NCBI GenBank assembly: GCA_003342895.1
Contig: PTFA01000338.1
Coordinates: 248,001-312,000 of the forward strand
DNA from: Casuarius casuarius
Lineage: Eukaryota > Chordata > Aves > Casuariiformes > Casuariidae
Direction: 5' to 3'
Length of the DNA stretch: 64,000 nt
Shown here: in pieces, positions 23,216-35,160 of the stretch
Layout: each line of letters starts with the position of its first letter
Numbering within the stretch: position 1 is the first letter of the stretch
Notes under the pieces: model-generated
What the model was told of the DNA's origin: nothing
The model's input: the letters and a program-made list of their open reading frames with translations, nothing else
Databases searched by the model: none
Position numbers and translations under genes: made by a program

Positions 23216-25739
23216 GCCCTCTTCAGTGTGCCATGCTCCCCCTCGCTTCTGCAACTGCTCCGGCGTCAGCTCCTGGGTGCCTTCAGTGTCCAGCTCCTGG
23301 ACCCCTCCAGGCACTGAGAGCATTTAGATATCCAGACATGCTGCTTCGGAGCCTCCTGGATTTGCATCCAGCTGAACAAACCCTTGGAAATGAATATGAC
23401 AAGCATAGCCTTCCAGCCTTTTTCCTCCTCTGCAGGGTCTCTGCCACATGTATGGAGAGCTCAGGGCTGTGCGCTATGTCCAACATGCTTCAGCAGAGTC
23501 ATGGTGGGGCCAGGGAGGGATGGCTGCCGCGAGGGCATCCCCACAGAGAGGGGCGCAGGAGGCATCCCCATCTGGATGGGGTGGATGGGAGAATCAGCAT
23601 CTCCCTGGGAGCACCAGCTGCCACATCTTCAGCTCACCACCCCGGAGAGATGCAGTATGCTTCCTGCCATGCAAGGCCTGGTGGGTCAAAGTGTGCCATG
23701 CCTGCCCAGCTCTCCCTCTCCAAACTTTGTCTGCATGCTGAGATTTGAGCCACTTGTGAGGGTCCGCCTGGTCCTACAGACCTGCAGCAAGTCCCCCTGC
23801 ATAAGCCAGCCTGTCTTTCCCTCCGCTCATGCATTTCACCTGCAGCCAGCTCCAGGCTGCAAGGGAGGGCAGAGCTGTGGGTTAGAGCAAAGCCTCCATC
23901 CTTCCCGTCTAGCATAAGTGAAAAACAGGGACGGATTTGAATGAAAGCCAGCCCTCTCCTCATTCATAGCCCGGCACTTGGCCCTTCCCAGCACATGGTT
24001 CTTTCCTGCACAGCGGAGAGCTGTGCTCTCTGGCTTCCCCAACCAGACCCTGGGAAACCAGGAAAATGCTGTCTTTATCTTCCTCCAAGCTCAGGCAGAG
24101 ACCAACAAGCAGTCTGTGCTGGCGGAAGAGGGTAACCAAAGCCTGACACTGAGATCTCTTCCAGGCTGCAGCATCTCTGGCTGCTGGTTCTCCCCCTCTG
24201 CTCCAACCGTGCCATGTCCAGAGCAACAGGGAAAGAAAAACCCCCAAGCGAAGATAGGCATTTGCTCAACTGTCCTTTTGCTGGTGGGCAGCACCAGCCC
24301 CATTCCCGCCACAGCTGCAGGGTCAGCAGCGCATGAGCTGCTTGTGTTTGTCCAGGTGAAAGGAGTGTGCCAGGTCTCAGCCAAGGAGCTGCTGCAGGAT
24401 GGCTGCCTGCAAGCGTGCGCTGAGCACCTGCTCACTCCAGGAAGCTCCTGCAGACTCCCAGGAAGAGGTCTGCATGCTCCCCGGTGGGTTTCTGGGCACA
24501 CACAGATGACTGCATGGTTTTCTCCAGCTCAGGGCAATAGAGCCCACCACCCTATTCTGTACTAGCTCATCACTTACAGTCCCGAGAAAGGCCTGTAGGG
24601 CTGGGATTTGATGTCTCCTACATGTTTGCAGAGTCTTCGTGTCCGGAGCTCTGAATCCAGCTCTTCTTCTCAGCTCTAAACACTTGTAGCTGTTTCTAGG
24701 AGCTCTCAGAAATCACTCGATCCTCTGAGATCTAAAAAGGGGGAGAAAAAAGCAGCTGTTCTATGATGTTTAGCTGCTTTACTCCCCAGCAGGTCTCAGA
24801 AAACATCAGGCAAGGAATTCACTGGAGGCAGCATGCTTTGTAAATCACAGAGCACAGCAATGTTCAAGTGCTTGGTGGTGGCTAAATTGAATCACTCCGG
24901 AGGCTGCTAATAAAGGAAGATGCAGGGTGCAAAGGCGGGAAGGGTTGTGAGATGCTGCCTAGAAAGCACAGGAGCGAGAGGAAGGTGTTTCCAGGGAGAA
25001 GATGTGGGAGGAGGCAAGCCCGGGAGAGGCCATGGTCCATTGAACAGACTGAACCCACAAAGCCTCAGGCTGAGAAAATCGTGCAGGAAATAGGCAGGTG
25101 AGATTGCCTTTCCTTCTCCTCTACTCTTCCAAAATGCAGCTTGCAAACACAGCACGTGCCGCTCTGCGGCCCACGGACAGGTGCTCTAGAGCAGATCCAA
25201 ATCAGATACACTGTAATGAGAACACATCCCGTTGCAGCACCCAAATCCATGCCTGCACATGAGCCTGCAGTGGGCTGCACCCTCTGCCCATGCTGTGACC
25301 CCACCAAGGAGGCCTTCCACAGTGGATGGTCCCAAAGGGCCTGTGCCTTTGCAAAGGGCCTGTTCCTGTCCAGCCTGCACGGACCAGGCATGGGAGAAGT
25401 GGTGGTGCTGGAGCCCAGTACCAGCAGCCATCCCAGCTCAGCTGTCCCCAAGCAGTGGCTCGTGTTCCCAGCAGCATGCACGGAAAAAATCATGGCTCAG
25501 CTCATGGTAGCCTGGCTGGGAGGTTTGAGGTAAAGCAGGGAAGTGTCTTGGCATTGCAGCACCTTTGTAACCTTTGTCCTCACCCCCGCTGGTGGGCAGG
25601 GACCCCATGTCACCCCAGTCTGGTAGGGATGCTGGTTAACCCGTCTGCTCTGACCCTTGCCCTCTCTGCAGTTTTGGGCTGGGCTGGGAGACCCAGGCAG
25701 GACCCAGGAGCCATTCCTCCATCTCTGGCCTTCTAACCC
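23216..25739. other. GC-rich noncoding DNA
   Basis: Dense overlapping chance frames of up to about 195 codons on both strands, without domains. A further octamer lies at 23360-23367. No repeat or RNA gene is recognised. Confidence 0.5.
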
Positions 25740-26010
25740 CTCGCTGAACCAGAGCTGCTTTATTAAGTGTCTCCATGGATTAGCACCAGTTTACGAGCTG
25801 CGCCGGGAAGCGCTTGGAAGCCGCAAATTGCAGTTTGCGCCGCTTAGCCCAGGAGCATCGCCGAAGCTCAGCAGACAGATGTAAAAAGAAACCTTTGGAG
25901 AGAACAACAGGGATAACAAAGAGCTTATCAGTGCCAAGCCTGAAAATTAATAGAGGAAATCAAAATTAATTAATAGACTAAATTCAATTAATAGACTAAA
26001 TCCTCTCTGA
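25740..26010. promoter_or_regulatory. Motif-dense block ending in an 18-bp tandem repeat
   Basis: The left part has CpG-containing words and ATTGCAGTTTGCGCCGC near 25829. The middle has ACCTTTGG and GGATAACAAAGAGCTTATC, which are TCF/SOX- and GATA-like words near 25892-25930. The right end is an AATTAATAG repeat array. The mixture resembles a conserved enhancer, but conservation is unknown. Confidence 0.27.
25944..26003. repeat. 18-bp tandem repeat, two copies plus a diverged third
   Basis: AATTAATAGACTAAATTC (25968-25985) is followed at once by a copy with one mismatch (25986-26003). A diverged copy beginning AATTAATAGAGGAAATC lies just upstream, near 25945. Confidence 0.85.
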
Positions 26011-27199
26011 AAACACAGTCACCTCCTTGGCTGATCATCTTCGTGCACTGCCACAGGGACAGGCAGCTTGGCTTTTTCGACAGCCTGGGCTAAGGAAAGC
26101 CAGGCTGAAGCAGTGAGGGGAAAGGATTGGAGCTTGGAGGGATCAGAGTTACATGTGCAAGGGGAGGCCCCGCGAGGATGTTCGGAGCCGCCGTGGGGGT
26201 AGGGGGGCTGTGGTGGGCCTGCAGCAGGTATGAGGAATCCTTGAAGCAATTAAAATGCTGACTTCTTCTCTCTTTAATGAAAACTATGAAGCTAGGAACA
26301 CGGTGAGTATTAAGAGCAGTTGTAGTCCTGCTGGTTGGCTTGGGTCTGGATTAGATTTGTGTTAAGGATGGAATATGAGCCTGGATAAGTATTCCTTTCT
26401 GCAAACATTTGGCTTTAAAAAAAAAGCCCAAATGTGGAGTTTATCACATTCAGACTCAAATAAATTTCAATGGGTACAAAGTGCAATAAAAGGGAACGGG
26501 AGAACGAAGCAAAGGGACACCTGTGGGGGGCAGAAGGTGTGACGGGTACAGAGGGAGGCTGAGATGGAGGGGAGGGAGTCAGGAGCTCACGGTGCCACCA
26601 GCTGCTTCGTGTCCCCCGTTTCATGCCCGGGTGCCCTGCTTGCACCAGCGCAGTCCTGCCTCATCATCCTGCAAGCCCTGGGGAGCGTTTGTCTCCCTTT
26701 GGATGCTGCAGTGTTTTGCAGGTGGAGCAGGAGAGAAGCCTTGCTCTCACAAAGCCCCGTTTCATCTCACAGGCAATAAGGGAAGTCCAGAATAATCCAC
26801 TGAAACAGTGCACTTCTGTCCTCGAAACACTTGTTCAGCTATTGTAAATGAGATTGTGATCTGCGGAGTTTGCAGAAGTTTCCAACTGCCCAGAGCAGAG
26901 AAGGCTCCCTTCCTTCTGGGGGGCTGGAGGGGATAAAAGGATCTCAAAACTGCTCTTAAAACAGGTGTGGGATGTCTCTTCTTTGCTGAGTAGCTTGCCT
27001 CCCTTGTCACCTGGTATGCCATAAGAAATAACCCCAGGCAGCATGGTATGAAGTTTCTTATGCCTTATCCATGAAGCAGCCCGTAAGGCAGCAAGTCTTT
27101 CCATGCTTATGTCCATCCTCTCCATCAGCCTGTCCCAGGAAACCCTCAAGGAAGCCACTGGCCAGCCCTAGGGCAGGTGAGGTTACTTATAGGACCGTG
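26011..27199. other. Noncoding with one short hairpin
   Basis: No gene is supported. At 26405-26435 the arms ACATTTGGCTTT and AAAGCCCAAATGT pair with one bulge around an A-rich loop. A G-rich run with four or more G-tracts lies near 26194-26217. Confidence 0.5.
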
Positions 27200-27310
27200 T
27201 GAACATTTTTTTTCCGATGGAGCGTTTACTTGCCAAAAAATACAATTTTGAGTCAACTGAAACTATTCATGAATTCGTGCCAAGGATGGCAAATAGTTTC
27301 GGGGCGGGGG
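27200..27310. mobile_element. Possible hAT-type nonautonomous DNA transposon remnant
   Basis: The words AGTCAACTGAAACTATTCAT and GAATTCGTGCCAAGGATGGC (27251-27290), then AAATAGTTTCGG, recall an AT-rich hAT-type nonautonomous family common in turtle, crocodilian and bird genomes. In that family 'caactgaaactattcatgaat' is a landmark. The flanks have the matching runs of T and A. No terminal inverted repeats or 8-bp target duplication could be identified, so family and orientation are tentative. Confidence 0.42.
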
Positions 27311-28084
27311 GGAGGAAAAAACAAAATGAAAGTCACATTTCCAAGGCTCAAGTTTCCATTCCACAATGACACTTTGAAAGCCCATTTGCCTGAATGTGCT
27401 CATGGCTGTTCTCAAACAACAAACAGAAGAAAAGCCCGCAGACAAGGAAATCCTAGTATTTCTTCGACTGTCAAGTGAATTAATGAGTGATTAATCACAA
27501 AAAGAAGGCCTGTCTTGCCTTGGCTGTGCTTAGAGAAAAATAGCCGCTCACAGCCTCCAGAGTTACCCGTGGCTTCGCAGCGCTGCATCCGAGAGGATGG
27601 AGGAGCGCAGGAAGAAGGCAGTGGCGCCCCACGAGAGCACCCTGAGTGGGGTGCCCTGGCAGGGTCTGTCCTCCCAAACCGCAGCCCTGCTTTCGGCCAA
27701 GCAGGGTCCCAGCAGGAACTGCTCCTCCTCGGGGTGTCCCAGGTCCCAGTCACCTTGCCTGGGTCCCAGGAGGATGTATTTTTGATGCATTTTCAATGCG
27801 TGGTGCTAAACTGCCCCCGGAGCCGAGCACGCCTTGGCTGCCCACCCCTGTGCCCCCTGGGCTGGGTTTCTTGGTGCTGCTGGCTGGTCCCACATCTGGT
27901 TCCCCTGCAGGATTTGCCCCAAGCTCCTATGCAGCTCCCCAGCGGAGTCTCCCCCCAGGTCTCCTCCTGGACACCTACAGCGGGGAGGAAACTCGGAGTT
28001 TGCTCCTCAGGAGAGCCCAGTGTTTCCAAACAATCCTCGCTCCAAAATGGAACAAAATAAAGGCGGCGTTTTCCCTGTGAACTG
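27311..28084. other. GC-rich noncoding DNA
   Basis: Overlapping chance frames of up to about 181 codons on both strands between 27.4 and 28.1 kb, with none recognisable. No repeat is seen. Confidence 0.5.
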
Positions 28085-28345
28085 GAATTTAATCATTTTG
28101 AGTCACTCCAGTCAGCGCAGTTGGATAAAATCAAAATGTTTTGTCCTGATTTTAATTACCCATTACTATTGAATTATTTTATATACATTACAGTATATTA
28201 TGCACAAGCATTTTGATGTTCTGACCACTTCCTCCGTTTTTCTTTCTGTGAGAATGGAGTTTCCTCACAATCCGTGCATTTCCACAAGCTGTTTTGCTTT
28301 CAACAGTTTGGCATTTTCAACAGGAAAAAAAAAAAAAAACTGTCT
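28085..28345. other. AT-rich block, possible DNA-transposon remnant
   Basis: AATCAAAATGTTTTGTCCTG near 28129-28148 and an A-run near 28325-28340 give the same general look as AT-rich hAT-type remnants. No ends could be defined. An unrelated AT-rich spacer is equally likely. Confidence 0.22.
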
Positions 28346-29411
28346 GAAAACCAGCTGCACTTGCAAATGCTGCGGGAGGAAAGTCATTCATTCACAATGC
28401 AATTTCCACTGGATCCCTTTTCTTGGCTTTAGTTGCTATGAGGTTGAAAATCCAGCCTTACTTTGAAGCAGTACCGGGGGCTCCGCATTAATTGCTTCCC
28501 AGTGACTCCAGATCAGCTAGAAAATCCTATAAAGGAATTGTGTTTTTCTTCTTACCGACCCATTCTGGAGGCTTGAGCAGGGGTCAAGAGCAGAGGGATT
28601 TTTCCTTCCTAGGCAATACTGCCAGTGCCTGGGGCCAGAGCATCCTTCCTGACGTCCCCAGGACGAGTTCTGGAGGTGGCTGCATGAGTTTGCACGGTGC
28701 AGCCCCAGGACGACGTTACAGTCCCTAGAGCCGTGACAAAACCCGGCCGTCGGCCTTTGGCCTCGTGGTTGCAGGGAGCTGGGCTCACAGCAAAAGCAGG
28801 CCCAGCCCCAGCGGCGCAGGACCCACAAGGGAAGATGCTCATGCTCCTTCCTTCGAAGTGGCCCCGTGCTGGCAAAGGAGGTTAAGAGCTCTTGCAACTC
28901 AGTGAGAAGTTTGCAGTATCAATATTTTTTTTTAGGGGCGGAGGGGATAAAATGAGCCTTGTTGACAACTGAGAAAAAGAGATCGTTTCCCTTGGAAATT
29001 TTCTATTTCTGTTGGAGAAAAAATAAAAAGCCTTATTTTTTAACCTGAAAAAAAAGATATTTTTACCAAAGGGTGTTCTTCCAAAGTAAGTATAGTCTGT
29101 CCCCTGTTTCCTCCATTTTTCATCTGGGGAAAAAAAAGAGAAAAAAGAAGAAATTCGTATCTAATTTGGAAGAAGCGGAAAACACTCACAGAGAAAAATG
29201 GACATCTTTTAAGCAGCCGAGTGGTTAAAAATCTGCCTTTAGACAGGAAGGTCAGCAGGTCTGAGCCACACCAGGCAGCAGAGCCACAGGGGAAAGGGTG
29301 GCTGGGTTTCCAGGGGCTTCCCAGCGGCAGGCTGCGCTCCCCGGCTAGTCATAGCTGCCTGCTTGTCTCCGCGCCAGCAGCACTTGATGTATTGTTATGG
29401 TTGTGTTTGCT
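28346..29411. other. Noncoding, A/T-run rich in the right half
   Basis: The left half is GC-rich with chance frames. Between about 28920 and 29170 there are several runs of T and of A, with purine-rich patches. No gene or repeat family is supported. Confidence 0.5.
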
Positions 29412-29692
29412 GTATTACTAATTTAGCACCTCATTCCCTTTGAGCACTGTACAAATTACACTCATTGTTTATGCATTTGTGTCACTCCTCATATGTTAAA
29501 AGCACGTTATGGGTGGTAATTAATCCACACAAACGCTCTCCCAAGGTGATATATATCCGTGCAGCTCTGCTTAGGGAAACTGAGGCACGGAGGCAGCAGC
29601 CCAGCTCGTCGGGGCCACAGATGGAAAGTGCCAGGACCCGTTTCAAATCTGGGCATCTCGCGCTATTGCTCCCAGCTCTTCAGCCACCTGGG
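29412..29692 (-). mobile_element. MIR-type CORE-SINE, nearly full length
   Basis: Read on the plus strand, the MIR is reversed. The tail comes first (ACTAATTTAGCACCTC near 29417, GAGCACTGTACAAATTACAC near 29442). AAGGTGATATATATCC follows near 29543. Then comes the hallmark GGGAAACTGAGGCACGGAGG near 29574-29593, and GTTTCAAATCTGGGC near 29639 for the 'gggttcgaatcc' B-box-side region. The tail resembles the amniote-wide MIR form. It sits immediately left of the CpG-rich segment at 29.7 kb. Confidence 0.72.
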
Positions 29693-29694
29693 CA

Positions 29695-30075
29695 TTAGCG
29701 TGGACCGGTGCCGAGCCCGCTGGTAAATTGGATGGCGGAAAGGCGCGGGGCCGCTTGGCGAGCTCCGATTGCTGCGGCAAAGCGCAGAGAAAGGACGAAG
29801 CTTCCAGATGGGGAATCGGCAGCGGGAGCTGGCAAAATCTTCAGAAACAAAGATCCTCTTTCTATGCAAATGTCCCTCAGAAATAAAACTCGGGNNNNNN
29901 NNNNNNNNNNNNNNNNNNNNNNNNNNNNNNNNNNNNNNNNNNNNNNNNNNNNNNNNNNNNNNNNNNNNNNNNNNNNNNNGGGGAGCAAAAGACAGCGGGT
30001 GACGTCAGCAGCATTGTCTCTTCCCCGGCTGTTTTTCTCCCGCAAGCTCCCCGCGAGGCGCGAGCGGGTGGCTTA
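29695..30075. promoter_or_regulatory. CpG-rich, promoter-like segment interrupted by the assembly gap
   Basis: A local CpG cluster surrounds the gap. Promoter-type words are an inverted CCAAT box (ATTGG, 29727-29731), a YY1-like GATGGCGG (29731-29738), an octamer ATGCAAAT (29864-29871) and a perfect palindromic CRE TGACGTCA (30000-30007). CpG density is also high right of the gap, at about 30040-30070. No splice sites or transcript can be shown. If it is a promoter, its centre is in the missing sequence. Confidence 0.42.
29895..29979. other. Assembly gap, 85 N
   Basis: A run of 85 N, flanked by G runs (CGGG on the left and GGGG on the right). The odd length suggests an estimated or locally unresolved G-rich sequence rather than a fixed-size placeholder. 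All frames crossing it are meaningless. Confidence 1.
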
Positions 30076-33000
30076 GGCAGATGTTTGCTGATCAGATATG
30101 CTGATGATCATGCCCAGGGGGAAGGAAACTTGAAGCAATACAGTTTAACCCAAACGAAATAATAACACTTTCCAATCTCCTCCCCGGCTTTGGTTTCTGA
30201 AGCAGCTACAGGAATGTAGGAGATAATGATTAGCAACATCAAGAGGGTGAGAGAGGCTTTGGAGGCCTGTTCTGAAGAAACTGAGGTTAGGTGCAAAATT
30301 TTTCAACCCATTAAAAATTAATTGCCAGGAAACTCTCTGGTGGGGCTAATGAATAATGAGCCTTTGAGTTCCTCCGCTCAGGGGTAATGTTACTCAGAGA
30401 CCAAGGACCCAGTGGGTGTGAGGAGGAGGCATCTATTCTGCTTTCTGCCAAAAAGCTCCCAAAAAGGGGACATGGTGGAAAAAACCTCCGAAGCGCTCAG
30501 GAGCCTCCTGTGCCTTGGTCCATCCTGGCTGTCTCCACGCTGTTGGCAAGCCACCCATGGGCGCACAAACACAGCGTGGGGGGCAGGCACGCTGGTTCCC
30601 ACGCTACGATGGAGAAGACGGTACCCAGGAGTGAATCCAGGCGGTTTTGCAGCCCAGAGACCCCGGTCCTACACAGCTGGGTGACACAGGTGAAGGACAC
30701 AGCGGGACGCCTGAACGGGGAGGCTCAGTGTTTCAAGTCACTCCCTGGGGAGCGAGAGGTAGTGATTTTTCTGGCCACAGGCTTCAGGAGAGAGAGCACA
30801 CCGCCAGCTCCGCCCCAGGCAGCTCCCGAGCCTCCTTGACGGCATGGGAAGAGATGAAGCAGCACAGCACAGACACTTCCCAGGATCCCAACCCAGCATG
30901 TGGCAGCCTGAAGCTGAGGAGCAGGTCTGAAGCTCATGCTGATGGGGCTTGCGAGCAGCTTTCCAGCCCCAAGAGTAATGTGATTTCCTACTCTGGCACC
31001 AAAGTATCCCAGACCCTAGCCCCCAGGAAGGATGCATTGCTGCCTAGGCACTGAGCTTGGAGCAGGACCGCTGCAGAGCTCCCAGATTCCCTCACCCTGC
31101 CTTGAACCCACCCCAGGGTCTGGGCACGATGCCTGCATCCCCCCTCACCCAACCCCTTGCAGGATGGCGAGGGGCACTTGTTTAAACCCCGTGGGCAATC
31201 CCTCGGTGGGTTAATGCTCCTAACAGGGTGCGTTCCCCAGCCCATTGCACAGAGCAGCAGCCAGGCATACTCGGGGTGCCACAGCAGGGCTCTGGGGCTG
31301 CTGCGGATCCTCAGGATGCCTCCCGGCTGCATTTCCCACTCACCCGCCTGCCCCACGCCCATCACCCTGGGCTAGGCAGAGCCCAGCAGCCACTTTCCCA
31401 GCATCTCTCCAGCTGGGGCAGTGGGAATCGCTGCTGGACCAGAGAAGAGAGCACAGGGAGGGCAGCAGGCAGCAAACAGGGCTTTTGGGAGAGGGGAGAG
31501 GTGATGGGGGCCAGCAGGAAGGGGTGACACTTAAGCTAGTGGCAGGGGAAATGTGAGACGTGGTTGGTCTGGAAAGCATGCAGCTCCTGCCAAATTTATA
31601 GCCATCCTGGGGAGGGCTGTGAGAGCCAGGGAAGGAAAGCCAGGAGCAGGCTCAGGGGATGTCGCCAGGGCCTGGCTTTCCGCAGGCATGTGCTCCCGTG
31701 TTACAAGTGTCAAGAGGGCACCGTGCGAGCTGCTTTAATGAGTGCAAGGGGCAGGGGCCAGGAGAGCTGCTCCACCTTCCCGGGAAGTCCTGGGAGGAAA
31801 TGTGGAGCCAGGGCTGCCGAGGGGATGGTGCCCCCCTGCCTGAGTCTGCAAAGGGAGAGAGGGACCAGGAGGGGAGAGACAGCAGGAGGAAGCCAGGTTG
31901 CCGGGTGGGGGCACCCTCGGGTTCCTGCTGAGTTCCCCCGTATGGATGAGAAGAGCCACGGTCTAGCCCTGCTTTTCCCTAAAGGCTGGATCTAAAGGGC
32001 CCCTGCCTGGCTGAGGACCTAAGGCTGCGGGAGGCAGGTGTGAAGCTTATGGGCTGGAAAAATCCACCTTGGTAAGCCATATCCTGAGCTCGGCTGCGCT
32101 GCTGGGTTCAGTGCCACTTTACATTAAAGCCCTGCAGAGCCTGTGGGAGTGAGCAGTCTGATTTGACCTGCGTTTACCTCCTTCTGAAAGAAAATTGCCT
32201 GAGAGTTGCTGGGATTTTCTGGTTACATGAAGCCTCCCAGCGAAGGCAAGCTGGAAGGCTCTGTCCCAGTGACCACGGGATCGATCTAGCAGTGTGGGGA
32301 CGCATGGGAACAGCCACAGTCAAACATCCAGATCCATAGATCCGTTTTAAGATGCTTCTTGATCTTTTCATTGGATGTGGAGCCCAGGATGGCAGAGGAC
32401 TAGGTCAACAAATGCAGGGGAGCACGTGGTGAGAGATAATGGGCAAGACTCCTGCTTCGTGCAGGAGATATGAGGAACTCTCAGGTGTGCAGGGGCCCAG
32501 GCCAGGGTCCCGTACAGCCATCCTCACTGCCTTCAACATCTACTGCACTCCACGAGGAGGCCTAGCGCTGCACCTTGAGACTTGACATCTTGAGCAAAAC
32601 GGTTTTGTGACTTGGCCACGAGGCAGAGCTGGAAGAGAACTGAGAAAGAAACAGAGAACTTGTCATCCAACTGCAATTGCCTACTATAATAGCAGAGGCA
32701 AGGTGGAAAAATGGCCTTCCAGGGAAATTGCTTTGGGTAAAAATGATCCATTTCTTGCTCCTAACTTGCAGCTACAGATTTTCCCATTTTAACCCCTTCT
32801 CATGCTTCTTGCATCTTGCAGAATATAAAGCAGCTGCCATGGTTTGGGCCATTACAATATCTGTCAGGAAGGGACAATTCAGAGGATATTGTCTCCACAA
32901 GAAGGCTGTTAACCCTCTCCCAACTAGCTCTTCATGCCCATATGGTTTCTACTTCTCGCTTGCAGACTGCTCCCGGTTTGGAGGCAGAAGTAGTCATTTC

Positions 33001-33339
33001 TTTACATCTCCCTAACCTAGGCTGGTTGCAGCCATGCAGGAGCTGCACAAAAACCAGCTTGCACAGGTGGGAGAGCACCACGGAGGCACCATCCCTCTGC
33101 CTCCCGCCACAAGCCTGGCCAAAAGAGAGCAAGTCTGGAAATTGCAGTGCTCTCCATCCTCTCGGTGCATGGAAGGCAAGCAGGCTCCATCTGTTCCGGC
33201 TGGTGCTGCATGGCCCTCCCTTCTGCTGCAGGAAACTCATTAAGTGCCAGCAGCGTGGGGCTAACGACATGCAGATGAGCACTTCCACCTCTGTCTGCCA
33301 GCAGACCGCGAGGCTGGGAAGTTAGGACGGTGGCACATT
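30076..33339. other. GC-rich noncoding DNA
   Basis: Chance frames of up to about 150 codons on both strands. An AT-richer patch at 30115-30365 carries TTAAAAATTAATTGCC near 30311. No repeat family or RNA gene is recognised. Confidence 0.5.
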
Positions 33340-33428
33340 GCCTTCCCTGACAAGGATGTTGTGAGGATTAATTAGGAAATACTTGCAAAGTGCTCCGGCA
33401 CTGGAAAGCACTAAGCATTATTAATCGG
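33340..33428 (+). mobile_element. MIR-type SINE, 3' half
   Basis: AAGGATGTTGTGAGGATTAA starts near 33352 and is followed by TTAGGAAATACTTGCAAAGTG, CACTGGAAAGCACTAAGC and ATTATTAA. This follows the MIR consensus order 'agggttgttgtgaggattaaatgag...aaagcacttagcacagtgcctggcacatagtaagcac'. It is one of the clearest MIR matches in the window. The 5' half is not recognisable. Confidence 0.78.
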
Positions 33429-35160
33429 TGTCATGACTTACATAAAAGAATTGCAGAAAGTGTGAGGGGGCAGCAAGCAGGAGAAATAAATCACCCCACG
33501 GCTTTGATGGGGTGCAAGGGACAGGTACAGGTCATCCTCACCCTGCCGCACTACTGCCGGCGCAGCTGGGAGCAAGCTCCCCGCCGGCTGCACCACCAGC
33601 TGTGGCCGCAACAAGCAGCGGTGGGTGCCCCCAGGCTTTGCACCCACAAAAGGGGCTTTTTGGGGAGGCCAGCAAGAATGGGCATGTCCCCCTAGCACTC
33701 AGCACACCTTTGCTCCTGACATGTTGGCATGATGTTGGTGAGGCATGGGAGCCCACGGGTGTCATCCCACCCAAAAGACACAACTCGGGGACGCCTGGAC
33801 ATGACTTGGCGGCTGTCCCTTAGCCAGAGGCGACCATCCCCCTCCTCTGCAGGCTGCCCTGGGCTTAGGGGAGAGACCGCAGAGCAACTCTCTGATGCAC
33901 GTAGGCAGCCGTGTCCCCCCCGCCGAGCAGCCCCTTCCCTCCGTGGTGTCCCCCACCGCAGTGGGGCTGGCGGTCCAGCCCAGCCATTTCTGGCCTCTTC
34001 ACAGACCCCAAAACCAGTGGGTGAAAAAACATGTACTGGGAAGAGTCATTTCTCCTCCTCAGACTCCGGCAGAAACCCCCTGCTCGGAGAGGGTCTGCTC
34101 TGTCCCACCAAGCTGGAGCGGGAGGAAAAGGAGACCTCTGCTCCCATCTATGGGGAGCTGGGAGAAGTACCGCTGGGGAGAGAGACCCCCCCCACACCCC
34201 TGCAGCAGTCAAGGGTCACCAGAAAAGAGGAGGGACAGCAGCACTGCAGTGGGTGGCAGGGCCCCATCCCAAGTCACCAACGTGCCAGCGCCCACCATGC
34301 CAGCGTAAGTGACGGCTCCTGTTTTGCACGCCAGCGTTGCACCACGACATCTGCACGGAGCTGGGCTTGAGCAAGGAGCCTGACTGGGTCAACCAGACAG
34401 GGATTTTGCAGTGCTGGGTGGGTGCAAATGTGGTCAGCAATGGTATTTTGGGAGCAGAGCAGAACGGCCAAGCAAAGGCAGACCCCTGGCACCCACATCT
34501 GGCCACAGCTGGGTGGATGTTTCCCTCCAGAGCAGCCTGGAGGGCTCCAGAGGAGCTACGAGCTTTTAAAACCCTACGTGGGGCTGCACACGCAGAGCCC
34601 TGCGGACACACACCCTCTGGACACGTCTGTGTGCAAACGCGCTCAGCCTGTGCCAAACATTTTTCATACCCTCCATGGAGGAGCAGAGACAAAAGCTTGC
34701 ACAAAAAAACATTGTCCCATTTTTCTGCCTGGGATATGTCTGGAAGCGGACTTCAAACTCCTCAGATGCAGATGGTAAGCACAATTATTGAAACATGCTG
34801 TTAAAATCTGTGATTTTTCTGAAAACAGCCGGTATCTGTGAGGCCAGGCCTGTTGCAACAGGACACGGCTGCTCAGGGTGGTTTCTCGTGTCCTGCTCTG
34901 CGACTGGCGTTAGGAACAGCCAATTCATCTCGGCACTAATTTGCGTGCACATTATTATGGCTTGCTCTCTCCAAATCTCTGCGCAGGTAAAACCTGAGGG
35001 CTGGATATTTGCAGGAAGCAAACACAGAAGGGGGCACAACCCAGACCAAGCAAATTCATTCTTCTAGACAAGCAAATATTCAGGGGACTTTTTTTTCCCC
35101 TGTGTTTGCTCATTCTATTTCAATGATTTTGAACATGTGGAAGGTCATATTAGTTCCTCG
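33429..35160. other. GC-rich noncoding DNA
   Basis: Open frames of up to 213 codons (33.7-34.4 kb, plus strand) arise from a GC-rich background. They show no domain, and overlapping frames on the other strand are equally long. No repeat is recognised. Confidence 0.5.

Noticed and set aside
33729..34370. 213-codon plus-strand frame
   Set aside because: GC-rich, low-complexity product without domains. Other frames of the same stretch are also open on both strands.
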